The position numbers were made by a program, and so were the translations under genes. The notes below the pieces were generated by a model. The model was not told the origin of the DNA, did no database searches, and saw nothing but the letters and a program-made list of their open reading frames with translations. Positions 16,644-27,200 of a stretch of DNA of 64,000 nt are shown here, piece after piece. Source of the stretch: Porphyromonas crevioricanis (lineage in GTDB: Bacteria; Bacteroidota; Bacteroidia; Bacteroidales; Porphyromonadaceae); contig NZ_FUXH01000008.1 of NCBI RefSeq assembly GCF_900167225.1, forward strand, positions 1 to 64,000, read 5' to 3'. The stretch's first letter is position 1. Each line of letters starts with the position of its first letter.

Positions 16644-17510
16644 CTACTTGGAGAGAATTTTATACACCAATCCGGATTCCTTGATTTTCTCGTAATACGC
16701 AGGAAACAGTGTTTCGATTTTCCTAAGAAGGGCCAAACAAAGGAGCTCATTCTGGCTTGCGTGTGCGCGTGCTACGTCTTTTCCTCCCCAAATATGAGTA
16801 AATGTCGTATTCTCTCGTTGATAAGGATCATCCAAAAAATGATGAATTGAGAACATTTTCTTCTTGGCACACATTACCAACATACGCTGCTCGGCAAAGA
16901 CCATCTGCGAAACCATTTCTTTGGGAAGTTCACAATTTTCCGTCATGAAATCTATCGCACAATTTGTGTAGTAATCCTTGAAAGACTGGTCTGCAAGGAA
17001 AACACAGGCTGTGTTGCAAGCAGGCTCTCCCCAATCCCATTCTGGATCAAATCGATAACCTTTCCGCACCTTGAGATATTCCTGAGGGAGGTATGTACCG
17101 GGATACAAAGGTTCGCGATGAAGAACGGAAATCGGCACCCTCTCAAGCACATCGGTAATCGGCTTCCATACAATTAGATCGGTGTCGATCATGGCTATAG
17201 GGGCCGGCTCATTTCTCAATGCAAGCAACTTTCCAGCTGCCCAAAAGATATTCTGGTCAATGTATTCAACAGTATTCTCCAAAGTTTCCGTATCAATCCC
17301 TCCATTCCACAAATCCAAAATTCCAAGGGAATCATAGTATTCCAAAGCCATCGAGTCCGTATAGAGCTTAATATTTCCATTGTCTCTTCGCCAAGTGAGA
17401 GCAGAAAGAATGGTCGTAAGAATCTCGAATTTGTCTATCCTATATTTTCTTCCCTTCTGTCTAATCTGGAATGGGAGAGTACAGTTTACATGCAAGGCGG
17501 TTATCATCAT
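16644..17510 (-). CDS. Glycosyltransferase-like protein (DUF6734-like), last gene of giant-gene operon
   Basis: The 288-residue protein resembles GT-A-fold hypothetical transferases of the DUF6734 kind. The signs are an early YRIDKFE/LTTILSALTWRR region, KLYTDSMALEYYDSLG, FWAAGKLLAL, and a DxD-type motif in MIDTDLIVWKP (about residues 106-116) that in glycosyltransferases binds the metal and sugar nucleotide. There is no membrane segment or signal. Its ATG overlaps the stop of the preceding gene by 4 nt (ATGA), so translation is probably coupled. The context suggests that it modifies, or acts on the same target as, the giant proteins upstream. Family placement is from motif recognition and is moderate; activity is not proven by the DxD alone. 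Confidence 0.6.
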   Translation of the reverse strand: MMITALHVNCTLPFQIRQKGRKYRIDKFEILTTILSALTWRRDNGNIKLYTDSMALEYYDSLGILDLWNGGIDTETLENTVEYIDQNIFWAAGKLLALRNEPAPIAMIDTDLIVWKPITDVLERVPISVLHREPLYPGTYLPQEYLKVRKGYRFDPEWDWGEPACNTACVFLADQSFKDYYTNCAIDFMTENCELPKEMVSQMVFAEQRMLVMCAKKKMFSIHHFLDDPYQRENTTFTHIWGGKDVARAHASQNELLCLALLRKIETLFPAYYEKIKESGLVYKILSK

Positions 17511-19402
17511 TTCATTTCTTTAAACTGGATGGCTTTATCATCCTCTCGTCGAACTAATTCATCAAACATCAATCCACTATTTGCCTGATAGTTGCTAATT
17601 TTTCTGGAGATTCCAGTCCATAAAAAGCTATCACCAAAGAACCAGCGTGCTCGCTGCGTTTTCAGAGATAAGGTCGTCCCATAGCCAAGAATTTCTTCCT
17701 CATTGATAACAAAGGGAATAATCTTTCTGGACTGCGAACCATCAGCGTTCTTTGAATATCTACAAGCAAGTAATTCTGTCGATGGCCGAACCGGCTGATA
17801 TTTCCCATTGAAGAATATGGGCATCTTCGATCTCCTCAACTGAATGTCTCGCAACTCACCTTGTATCTTCATGGGTAAGAAAGGGATCCAATTGATAGGA
17901 ACTCTATTTTGAAGTAAATAGTAGTACTCAGCATCTTGCTCTTCTCCAACATCGATATCAGGATCTTTTCTGGCATCAATGACAGACAATACAGTATCCG
18001 ATAAGCCTCCTCCATCCATCGTTCCACCGCATCCATCATTTATCTTCGTCTCAACACCCCAAACCATGTTAGCCATCTCATCTCGCAAGAACTCTATCTC
18101 TTCCAGTGGGTCACTCATATCGCTACGCAAAATAGTGGGAGGAAAGAGCAGACCTTTGCAAGAAGAAAAGTCGTTGGTATCATATGCATGTAATTTTGTG
18201 GTGCGGAATAGCCCCCACCTATCGGAAAACTCCACTTCCGGAGCATGATTATCAGATTCTTCTGGTGTAGTATTGATGAAAATCCTATCACCAAATGTAT
18301 CCGTCACTATTATTCCTTTTACATCAAGGATTGTCCCTGTCTCAGATTCAAGCGGAGTAAGCAACCAATCATTGCTATACATGGAAGTGTACTGCATGAT
18401 CACTGAGTTTGCCAACATAGAATAGTCTTTACCGGTGTTCTCTCCGAATCTGACTTTCCCGTATTCAAATTCCCAGAGCCGTCTTTTAGGAGCACCGGGT
18501 ATGTCTGCAGGCGTAGGCAAATAAGACAGCATCTTTTCTATCCCCACACCATCACTCTCTCTTTTCTCCTCTCCGTCGAACGAGTACCAAGACAAGGTGT
18601 CTGAGTCATAGCTTTCTGCTTTGTAATCAGTCCCATTCCCCTTCACTTCGACATCATAGCCCAGTGTTCTTTCATTCCAACAAGATGTCTCTAGATCATT
18701 CGGAAGGTACATTTTCCGGAACCAAGTGGAATATTTTTTCAGCAGTGTCTCCAGCTCCGGATGCTGCTCGTAAAATAAATTTGCATCTCTATAAAGGGTA
18801 TAACCATCGAAGATCCGCTTCTCGAAGCAGGCACTGAATTTTACCAGTGTCTTATTCGCTTCTCGTTTTAAAGTCTCGATATCTCTATCTGCATCCTTAA
18901 CAGGAGGAATAAATGTTGCAAGAGGATAATTGGAAAGAAGCTCTCCCAAATAAAAATCGATTTTTGATTGATCTGCTCCAAAATGATTCTCAAGCATTTT
19001 CTTAAAATGAGTAGCAGACGACACTCGGATGTATGGGGTGATCCTTCGATCCAACTTTTCAACTTCATACTCCAAAGGGGTATCCGTAGAATATGGAAAA
19101 ACCTCACCTCCTCTAACAATATTGGAAAGAGGAGTTCTTACAGTTGAAATTTTGGTCGTGACTATTGACCCACTGTCATTGGCTTTGAACCTGCCAAACT
19201 GCCACTGACGAGTCAATGTCCACAGTGGGTCGAAAACTTCAAATGAAAGCGCATCGGCAAAATCTTCCTTGCGAGTTCGAGGCTCGATTCTGGAAGAGAC
19301 TACAGCATTCCTCGGGAGGGCTTTATTCACTTCGTCCAAATACCCGGATAAGCCGAATTTTCTGACCAACCAGCTGCTTTCATTGTTTCTGCTTGAAGGC
19401 AT
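17507..19402 (-). CDS. Conserved large hypothetical protein with LTRQWQFG motif (operon gene 4)
   Basis: This is a 631-residue soluble protein of unknown function. Near its N terminus (about residues 36-72) lies a signature I recall from hypothetical proteins of other phyla: RIEPRTR..DF..AL..EV.DPLW.LTRQWQFG.F..NDSGS. The rest is mixed alpha/beta with no recognised domain, signal peptide or membrane helix. The start is set at the ATG at 19402 (MPSSRNNES) and not at 19558, because the longer frame would overlap the upstream gene by 131 nt and its extra 52 residues are only a shadow of that gene. This start leaves a 25-nt gap after the preceding stop. The downstream transferase overlaps by 4 nt. 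A structural or assembly role is a guess. Confidence 0.72.
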   Translation of the reverse strand: MPSSRNNESSWLVRKFGLSGYLDEVNKALPRNAVVSSRIEPRTRKEDFADALSFEVFDPLWTLTRQWQFGRFKANDSGSIVTTKISTVRTPLSNIVRGGEVFPYSTDTPLEYEVEKLDRRITPYIRVSSATHFKKMLENHFGADQSKIDFYLGELLSNYPLATFIPPVKDADRDIETLKREANKTLVKFSACFEKRIFDGYTLYRDANLFYEQHPELETLLKKYSTWFRKMYLPNDLETSCWNERTLGYDVEVKGNGTDYKAESYDSDTLSWYSFDGEEKRESDGVGIEKMLSYLPTPADIPGAPKRRLWEFEYGKVRFGENTGKDYSMLANSVIMQYTSMYSNDWLLTPLESETGTILDVKGIIVTDTFGDRIFINTTPEESDNHAPEVEFSDRWGLFRTTKLHAYDTNDFSSCKGLLFPPTILRSDMSDPLEEIEFLRDEMANMVWGVETKINDGCGGTMDGGGLSDTVLSVIDARKDPDIDVGEEQDAEYYYLLQNRVPINWIPFLPMKIQGELRDIQLRRSKMPIFFNGKYQPVRPSTELLACRYSKNADGSQSRKIIPFVINEEEILGYGTTLSLKTQRARWFFGDSFLWTGISRKISNYQANSGLMFDELVRREDDKAIQFKEMK

Positions 19403-19427
19403 ATTTAGTTCAATTTTAAATTCAACA

Positions 19428-22400
19428 TTAGTTTCTGAGAAGGTATCCACCAGGGATACAGTCAAAAATATCGACGCTCTTCCCTCCAATGAAAGACTTT
19501 CGTGGTCTGAAAGCACAACTCGAGAAGAAGGAGTGGCCGGGTAAATTTTGCAGCTCAAAATTACTCAAGAGAGGTAGGAATCGAGATAGGTAGGGATCCG
19601 AATAAATCATATCTGGATCTACAGCCCTATTCATGAGCATAAAGCGAGTCGTATCAAGCAGTCCGAGCACATCTTCCAGTCTCCAAGTGGCATCAGTTCC
19701 GATTTTGCTGAATTCTGGATGAATAGCCAACAATAAAGTCTGTGGTGCCTCATTATCCGGTTGATCACAATGGAAAGTCAAACCGGCTGTCTGCTTCTTG
19801 TAGGGGATGTATTCAATCCAAGAATCAATGATGAACCCTGCATTATAATGCCGCTCTCCTGTCCTGGTATACAGTTTGGCTGCAGAGTCAGCCCCATACA
19901 ACACGATAGAATCGACATTCTGGAGATCTCCCTCATCTTCAACTCCACAACCGAGCCATTTATCTCCGGCAATCTCTCTGCCATCCTTGACCTGTAGAAT
20001 CGAAGTATTCGGAGATCTCATCCCAAAAGCCGATCGAATCATATCCACATCATGCCAAAGCTTCATTCCGCCATATACTTCTGAGACTTCCATCTGCCAA
20101 TCTTCAAATGAATCGAAGTCCAGATTGGAATATTGGCCAATCCCGTTTCGGAGAAGAGTATCGCAAGCGATCCGATCTTTGACATCGGGGAGCATAACAT
20201 CCATTGTAAACCCGGGGAAAATTTTGAAAGAGTCCAATGTCAAAACTCTCAACGCCTTGATGTATTCAGCTGAAGAATAAATTTCTTGTACATCGGTTTT
20301 GATAATCTTTTCGGCTTTTTGGATGCGTTTTTCTACAGTGTCAGCAGCGATAGCAAAAGTCGATAGAAAATCCAACTGCTTCTGTCTCACTTTATCAAAT
20401 TCGATCCGCTGTAATACCGGATCGACTCTAAAAATTGGCTCTCCCTCAGCCTCACTGACCAAAAAGAGTTCTGGATCATAATTAGGCAGACTGTTTACAA
20501 GCCCATAGCTGACACATTTCGCCAAAAAATCCCACATTTTGGCAAGCTCCATATCCGGTATGTAGCGAGCGGACTTTAGGTTCAAGATTTGGAGAGACAT
20601 ACTCAGATGCAAGGATTTGTGGAGATCCAGAACATACTTGTAGCGAAACTTCAAGTCTTCCACATCAAGAGATTGTTCGTCATCCGGACCTGTCTCAATC
20701 ACAGTTTTTGCAGTGCTATCATCAGGAGGCATTGGAATCCAATCTTTTGCTTTCATAGCACTGCTGCGAAGTAGCAAACTTCTCAACTTCCTGATCAGGA
20801 ATTCAGCTTCAGCCAAGCTGATACCAGGTCTCTCCGTAATTGCCTCCGAGAAGTCCCAAAAGATCTTAACCTTGTCCTTCAGACAGTGATTTTTCAATCT
20901 CCATGCAGTCTCGACGAGACGGATGAAAGTGGTTTCGTATTCCGATAGATAGAGATATTCGATTGGATGCATACCAATCTCATTGAGACTACATACATGC
21001 CAAGACGGCACTCCATCCGAATGAAATCGCTGTACACAAAAAAAGATTCCGGACAGAGAGCCTATCATTTCCTCAATCCACCCATCTACGGAAGGCTCTG
21101 CAGCACAGAAAGCCGTACCAATGACATCTTTAGGATATTGCATCAAAACACCTACCCTGTGGGACACAACCACATGCTCCATTGGGGTATCAAGAATTGA
21201 TGCAGGAGGGAGATTGCCATTACCATCTACCATAAATTTTGTAATCGCAGAGAACGAATCCATATCCCCTTGAATCAGACGGTGCACACCTTCGGAAAGT
21301 AGCAAGTCATTCAAAGCATCATAAGAATCGACAAGTCGTTCGATACCCTTGAAAAGACTCATGCGATGGGAGTGTATGGCATCTATTCCTGTTTCCTCAT
21401 GCAAGACCGTGTACCAATCCAGGGTGCTGCGGTTTTTCTCCAGCCAGGAACTGACTGATTCTTGATAAGCCCATTTATCCAGAATAGAGGAGATAATAGC
21501 TTCTCCACTGATCACCTGCATGTTATAGTTGTCTGCCCGCTGATCTTGTGCTTCGATCTCTACTTTCAGAGGGAAAAGTTTCCGAAGAGGGTGGATGTAT
21601 CGATCCATTTCAGTCTCCATATACCTGCCTTCTCGGTATGCTTCGTGAAGATAACGCTCCAAATCAGCTCCCAGAATGGCAGAAGACGAAATGCCGGAAC
21701 GTACTCCTTGCAGAATCCGAAGAGCCTGCCGTGCTCGCATAGATGAGAGATTCACGCACATATGCGAATCCAGAGCACTATTCTTTGTTCGGAGATAAGC
21801 ACTCCGTAGGGCAGATGCAGAAAGGGCGTGTTGGATAGAAGGAGCAACAACGAATTCCCCTTTGTCCTTTCCGGACATCTGATAAATATTCTTGGATCCA
21901 CTGTTGTCTTCGGCTGCTATCCTCATCTTGGATATTATTTCTGAGCTGTTGTCCAGAACAGTTCGTTTATTCTCCTCTAGATTGAAAACCCAGCCGAAAG
22001 CTCCAATTTTGGGAACACGATTTCCTCTTTGGCGAAATTGTTCATTTAGGATATAGTCAAGCTCACCAGAAAACCAAGCATCAAGCCTGTATGTGAAAAG
22101 ATCCAGAAACTCTCTTGCCAACAATTCTGCATCCTCATCTGAAATTTTATCAAGGACATTCTTGACTACCGCCACAGGTTCGGCCAGATCCTCCTTTTCT
22201 GTCAGGTCGGAAATACCCCAAGGATAGAAATGACCAACTTCCTCAAGACGACTCAGATAGGAAGGTACCTTTTGATCTCCTTTGGGGAGCAAAGGGGAAT
22301 CAATCACGGTACGTCTCAGGTGAGAAATAGAATGTGGAGCTTGCCCTGCCATTTCAAGATATTTTCTGTCGGCATCAATTCCCTTGAGATCTTCCGAACT

Positions 22401-24194
22401 GATAACGCTCTCTTTGCGTAGCCTTTTCCATTCATCTGCCATGGCAACGAGAAAACCGTTCAACTCTTTGAGTAGAGGATCGGCATTACGCAAATCGTCG
22501 TCAAGTTTTAGGAAGTCTGTCACCGGGAGTATCCCATAGGGCAAGTCGTCAATTCGGAACGAAGGGATGTTACCTCTGGCACGGACATGGTTCACCACAA
22601 AATCTCCGATGACATCCAAAAGTCGGTCGAGCTGGCTGTCTTTGACTTTAACCTTATCCCGATAATGATCCCACAAAGCTCTGTAAGCCATCCTCGCCAT
22701 CTCATTCTCAGAACGTTCTGCATTCAAGACTCGCCCCCAAGTCTTCCGGTAATCATTCTCTGAAAATCCGAGTATAGAAGCAACCTTTTTGGAGTCAGAA
22801 AGGTCATAAGCAGGAATTAGATAACGGTCTTCTACTTCCGCAGCATAGCGTTGCTGCATTTCGTCTTCATGCTCCACTGGTGCATACGTTCTCCCATGCT
22901 CAACATGGTTGGTAGGAGTACCAGCCTTAAGCATTTCAATTCGGGAATAGGCATAATTATGACTATTAAAGAGGCTCTTCAGATGCTCTAAATCACCGAA
23001 TCCCGTCTGTTTGAACCCGAGTATGTAGATGTAATTAAATCGCTGAACATCACTGTCTATAGGGACAGTAATTGCCATTCCTACTCGCTCGGCCTCGTCA
23101 TAGTCAACCATCCATTTGCATTTCCCATTGACTATCAGATTCCCATTTTCGTCAATCTTGTAAGGAAGTTCAACTGTCTCATCCGTTGGATTGAAACCTA
23201 TTTCTAAATTCGAAGGGATCTGATTCCCATACCAAGTGATTACTCTCTTGGATTCAGCTTCCTCCCCAATCATCATAAACCTATTTGGTAAGATATGCGA
23301 GACCGGCATATCAGGAGCCTCCGTTTCTTTTATCCTGACTTTCGGAAAAATATCGTGCTTCGGATCACGAAGGTACATCCAGATCATCTCATTCAATGGA
23401 ATCCGGCCTTTATTCATGCGACTGATGAAATCATCCACTTCAGCACTAAAGGATCTGATCATTGTATAATCCACATCCCACAACTCCATCTGGCGTGCAT
23501 TGTCAGCGTAGTAGGGATATTTCTCATAAAAGGAAAGGAAGCCATCCAATCGCTCTCGCAAATACGCAACAGTTCCTTGGACACTGTCGTAGAGATAGTC
23601 GACAATATACTTGCACGTCAGCAATTCTCGTTCGATCAGGGAGAGTTGATTCTTGATGTCATTGATATTTTTCCGCACCTGTTTCTCAAAAATATACTCT
23701 CCCGTGTCGGGATCAATCCGATGTCTTTCATCAATATGGATAAAAGACAAATGTCTCTTGATCGACAAACACGCATTATCAATGCCTTCCAAGTTCTGAT
23801 AAGGGCGCCGATAATAAAGTTTTCCTCCTGCACGAAACAGACCTATTGTCTCCGGTCTCATTGTTCGGCAAATCCATGCTGCCCTATACAAGGGATATTT
23901 CCCGCACAGCACTTGCCATGCTTCATACTCTCGCCTGGGACTTCCACTGGCAATGAACCATTGCAACCAAAAAAACTTTCCGTCTTCGATCTCTTGCCTT
24001 GTCAATGAATCAGTCAGATAATCCAGAAAGATCTCATTCGGGAAGATTCTGACACACAATTCCTTTTGAACTTTTCTGCTGCGGAAGTGTGTTTCTATCC
24101 TAACTGGGAAAAGGAGCAACGGGGTATGGGTTGGGACGTCACTCAAAACTTTCACAAAAGCGTTTTGCTTTTCGTATTGTGTGATAGGAGCCAT
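19428..24194 (-). CDS. Giant conserved hypothetical protein, 1588 aa (operon gene 3)
   Basis: The protein opens with LLLFPVRIETHF (about 25-37) and CVRIFPNEIFLDY (about 46-58), followed by a WFIASGSPRREYEAW segment. It closes with WIEYIPYKKQTAGLTF (about 1450-1466), APQTLLLAIHPEF (about 1481-1494) and DTTRFMLMNRAVDPD (about 1510-1525). I recognise this start-and-end pattern from very large uncharacterised proteins in other bacteria. The middle is largely helical, with many Trp and aromatic residues. No signal peptide, membrane helix, catalytic motif or repeat is evident. It starts 13 nt after the preceding gene. The long open frames on the opposite strand here are shadows. Function unknown; size and operon position suggest a scaffold or part of a large complex. 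Confidence 0.75.
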   Translation of the reverse strand: MAPITQYEKQNAFVKVLSDVPTHTPLLLFPVRIETHFRSRKVQKELCVRIFPNEIFLDYLTDSLTRQEIEDGKFFWLQWFIASGSPRREYEAWQVLCGKYPLYRAAWICRTMRPETIGLFRAGGKLYYRRPYQNLEGIDNACLSIKRHLSFIHIDERHRIDPDTGEYIFEKQVRKNINDIKNQLSLIERELLTCKYIVDYLYDSVQGTVAYLRERLDGFLSFYEKYPYYADNARQMELWDVDYTMIRSFSAEVDDFISRMNKGRIPLNEMIWMYLRDPKHDIFPKVRIKETEAPDMPVSHILPNRFMMIGEEAESKRVITWYGNQIPSNLEIGFNPTDETVELPYKIDENGNLIVNGKCKWMVDYDEAERVGMAITVPIDSDVQRFNYIYILGFKQTGFGDLEHLKSLFNSHNYAYSRIEMLKAGTPTNHVEHGRTYAPVEHEDEMQQRYAAEVEDRYLIPAYDLSDSKKVASILGFSENDYRKTWGRVLNAERSENEMARMAYRALWDHYRDKVKVKDSQLDRLLDVIGDFVVNHVRARGNIPSFRIDDLPYGILPVTDFLKLDDDLRNADPLLKELNGFLVAMADEWKRLRKESVISSEDLKGIDADRKYLEMAGQAPHSISHLRRTVIDSPLLPKGDQKVPSYLSRLEEVGHFYPWGISDLTEKEDLAEPVAVVKNVLDKISDEDAELLAREFLDLFTYRLDAWFSGELDYILNEQFRQRGNRVPKIGAFGWVFNLEENKRTVLDNSSEIISKMRIAAEDNSGSKNIYQMSGKDKGEFVVAPSIQHALSASALRSAYLRTKNSALDSHMCVNLSSMRARQALRILQGVRSGISSSAILGADLERYLHEAYREGRYMETEMDRYIHPLRKLFPLKVEIEAQDQRADNYNMQVISGEAIISSILDKWAYQESVSSWLEKNRSTLDWYTVLHEETGIDAIHSHRMSLFKGIERLVDSYDALNDLLLSEGVHRLIQGDMDSFSAITKFMVDGNGNLPPASILDTPMEHVVVSHRVGVLMQYPKDVIGTAFCAAEPSVDGWIEEMIGSLSGIFFCVQRFHSDGVPSWHVCSLNEIGMHPIEYLYLSEYETTFIRLVETAWRLKNHCLKDKVKIFWDFSEAITERPGISLAEAEFLIRKLRSLLLRSSAMKAKDWIPMPPDDSTAKTVIETGPDDEQSLDVEDLKFRYKYVLDLHKSLHLSMSLQILNLKSARYIPDMELAKMWDFLAKCVSYGLVNSLPNYDPELFLVSEAEGEPIFRVDPVLQRIEFDKVRQKQLDFLSTFAIAADTVEKRIQKAEKIIKTDVQEIYSSAEYIKALRVLTLDSFKIFPGFTMDVMLPDVKDRIACDTLLRNGIGQYSNLDFDSFEDWQMEVSEVYGGMKLWHDVDMIRSAFGMRSPNTSILQVKDGREIAGDKWLGCGVEDEGDLQNVDSIVLYGADSAAKLYTRTGERHYNAGFIIDSWIEYIPYKKQTAGLTFHCDQPDNEAPQTLLLAIHPEFSKIGTDATWRLEDVLGLLDTTRFMLMNRAVDPDMIYSDPYLSRFLPLLSNFELQNLPGHSFFSSCAFRPRKSFIGGKSVDIFDCIPGGYLLRN

Positions 24195-24207
24195 GACTTT
24201 TTCTTAT

Positions 24208-27200
24208 TCAAGATGGATTGGGAATAAACAGAGATAGGTGCTTGCCGTACAGTGTCGCATCATTTTTGAGGATCATACCTGCAATGGCAGCATCCTTTGC
24301 CCGAATAAACTGTTCGGAATCAGTAGGATTTTTCTCAAAACTCAAATCCTGCACATCCTCTTCAAAGGTGAGCAAATAGCCATAATCACCTTTTGCAGGA
24401 TTACCAAGTAGTTGATCGAAATTTGCCTTGAATCCCACCACATAAATATCATCTCGCAGGAATGCTTCAGAAACCGGCCGGATAATACTTCGATCGGCCT
24501 CATCGGCGGATTCCGCAAAAGTAATAACCCCTGGCTTGAACTTATCAGCAGAGGCCTTGTGCAGATATACTTTCGTCATTGGATATTGCTTCATCAACCT
24601 GCCCTTGACAACGAAAAGTAACAGACCTGCCTTGGTAGAGGCATGATTCTCGCCAATCTTCCCAGTCCAGGTATGAAGAGGTCTAACATCGAAAAAGTTG
24701 TCATTTCGGATGTCTTCTCTACTGGTCTCCGAATCCCAGAATTTTCTAAAATACGAACCTCTCTGGTCAGTAGGATACTCCCTCCACAGCAATTCTTTCC
24801 CCATTTCAGTATTCATACCACACAGAAAGGCTTCCACAAAAGATTCGTTCGTCCGCATCAATACAACCGAATTATCCGGGAGGGCGTCTACACAAGGGAG
24901 AATAAACTTATCCGACAAAAGCCGCAGGTAGTGATAGGTCGGCTCCGGAAAAATTGGATACGCCATAACCGGGAATTTGGACCGGAGCAGTTCATTGACA
25001 TAGCTCTCACGAAGTTTCCTTCCGGAAAGAGTCTCGGCAAAAAATTCCGACATATATTCCGAAACAATTTCACGAACACGTTCCAGAATAAGATTGTCTT
25101 TGAACCCATTGTAGTTCGATTGCATCTGTCTTGTCTGTTCCTTCTTCAGTCTCTCTGCATTTTTCCGCTCCTTGATCTCGGCAGCATTTAAAGCATCTTT
25201 TCGAATCTCAATAACCTTGACACACTCGTCTAACTGTTTCCAAGCTCGCAGATAGTCGTTTGTTCCATTGTCATTGCAGTCTCGGAGAAAAACAATGTAA
25301 TCTTGGATAGAGTCAAAGCACTGCATATCCTTTTTATCATATTTGTCCAAATGCAGTGTGAACCCAATTGGAGTATTCTTGAAGTAGTCGTAGATACGCT
25401 CTCGTAAAATGTCGTACCCTTGAGAAAGACTATTGGAATTGGGGCCAAAACCCAAAAAATTCTTCCATTTCTCCATCATTTGCTTCCATTGACCCGTAAG
25501 GTTAAACCTATAATTTTCACCAGAGGCTGAACCAGACCTGGTAACAATTCCATCAATTTCTCTTTTTAATCTTCCAATCAATTCACCAGGTGTGAGTGCA
25601 ACCTCTTTAAGAGGATCTCTGAAGAACGAAGTAGCATGTTCTCGATACTGTACCTCAATCGCTTGACCGTTTTTCAACAACCTGCGAGAAAGAAAATACC
25701 AACCATCTTCGCCTCCTATTCGAGTCAGACCTTTCTCCGAACCAAAAGCTTCAGCATACAACTGATCATCAACAGCAACAATATTGGACAGAACAGTTCC
25801 ATGAAAAGGATTAGATCCTACAGAATACTTGTTCTTATAAGCTCTCGTGACTCCAAGAATTCCATGACGAGAAAACTCACCATCCAAGAATTTCCGAATA
25901 ATCTCCATGCAGAGATCTTGCTTTTCTCCACAATGCGTTCGTGTGGCCTCATAATTGAGATAGTGCCACAGATATTCTTGATTGTCTTTCGGGACAGTCG
26001 CAATTCGCAGACCGTTCTCAAAGTCCTGATCATTCCGAACCGGGTTGGTTCTCGTTTCAGCTGGGATGGTTGATTGGAAATGCCACTCGTCAATTTTCAA
26101 CCTTTGGTAATCAAAATACCCAGTGAGATACTGATCAAAAATTTCTTTGGAAAGAATAGCGAAAATGCTATTGGTATGACTGCGGAACTGATGGACACTT
26201 GGCAATTCGGGGATTTTGTAGTCCGCAAGTCTGAATATCTGTGCTTCAGCGATATTTTGCATGATGGATTTCGGATCCACAGAAGACTGGATCCTGGCCA
26301 AAGCTTCTGTCATAGACTGAAAAGAGGCTCTTGCATAAGCACGCGGAATATTCCTGTCTCGGAGAATTTCTTGAGTCTGAGGCATTCCTCGAAAATACTG
26401 CAGCATAGTACTCATATAGTCCGGATGCTTTTCTCCATTCTCCATGACAACCGAGACTTTGTTCTGAAGAGAGGTAGTCACATTAGCACTTGCCAAACGA
26501 CGGTACAGTTCGACATTCAATGCCTGAATATCTTCAACCTGTTTCCAAGCTCTATCGACAAACTCTTCCTGGAATTTTCGGACGATTTTTTTGCCAAGGC
26601 CGGCAACTGCTCGATAATGAATATCTAGATTGAGTTGAGAAAACCAGGAGGTTCCACTCTTCTGATTGTCACGCTCATCTACGGAGGTAGCAAAAATATG
26701 CTTGGCTCCATACAAGGGAGGGACGACCCAAGGATCATCATCAACACCACCAATTTCTTCCCTTTCGTTCTCCCCTGAAAGAATGTCCTTATTCTCTATG
26801 AGAACCGGGCTACCGGAAAGAAGATTTTTCAACCTGCGATAAACAGTACCTTCACGAAACGTCCCATCCGGAGCTGGGAAACACTGTTCGTCTTTTCTAT
26901 TCAAGGAGCTTACCGCAGCAGGCATCTGGATAGAACGACGTTCCGGTCGTTCATCTTCACCTAAGGTATCAAAGCTCACACCTTCACCCATCTTGGTGAT
27001 ATCAACGTCGATAAAGGTTTTGGCTTCCGTCCAAACCCTCAAATCCTCCGCCATCTTATCGAAACTATCTTGCCCAGTCACGAAAGACCACGAATGGTAC
27101 ACAGGAAAGTCGAAAGGACGAGGGTGCATGGTCTTTTGTTCTTCAAAACTCGACTCCCATGCATGCGCTTGGGCTGTGGTATCTTTCACTTTCTCCGTAT

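Noticed and set aside
19403-19558. Longer start (19558) for the 631-aa operon gene, giving 683 aa
   Set aside because: It would overlap the preceding giant gene by 131 nt; the extra residues are a shadow of that gene, and the ATG at 19402 fits the tight spacing.
23295-24008. 237-codon plus-strand frame inside the 1588-aa gene
   Set aside because: It lies wholly antisense to a coding gene with good codon structure and has no family resemblance.
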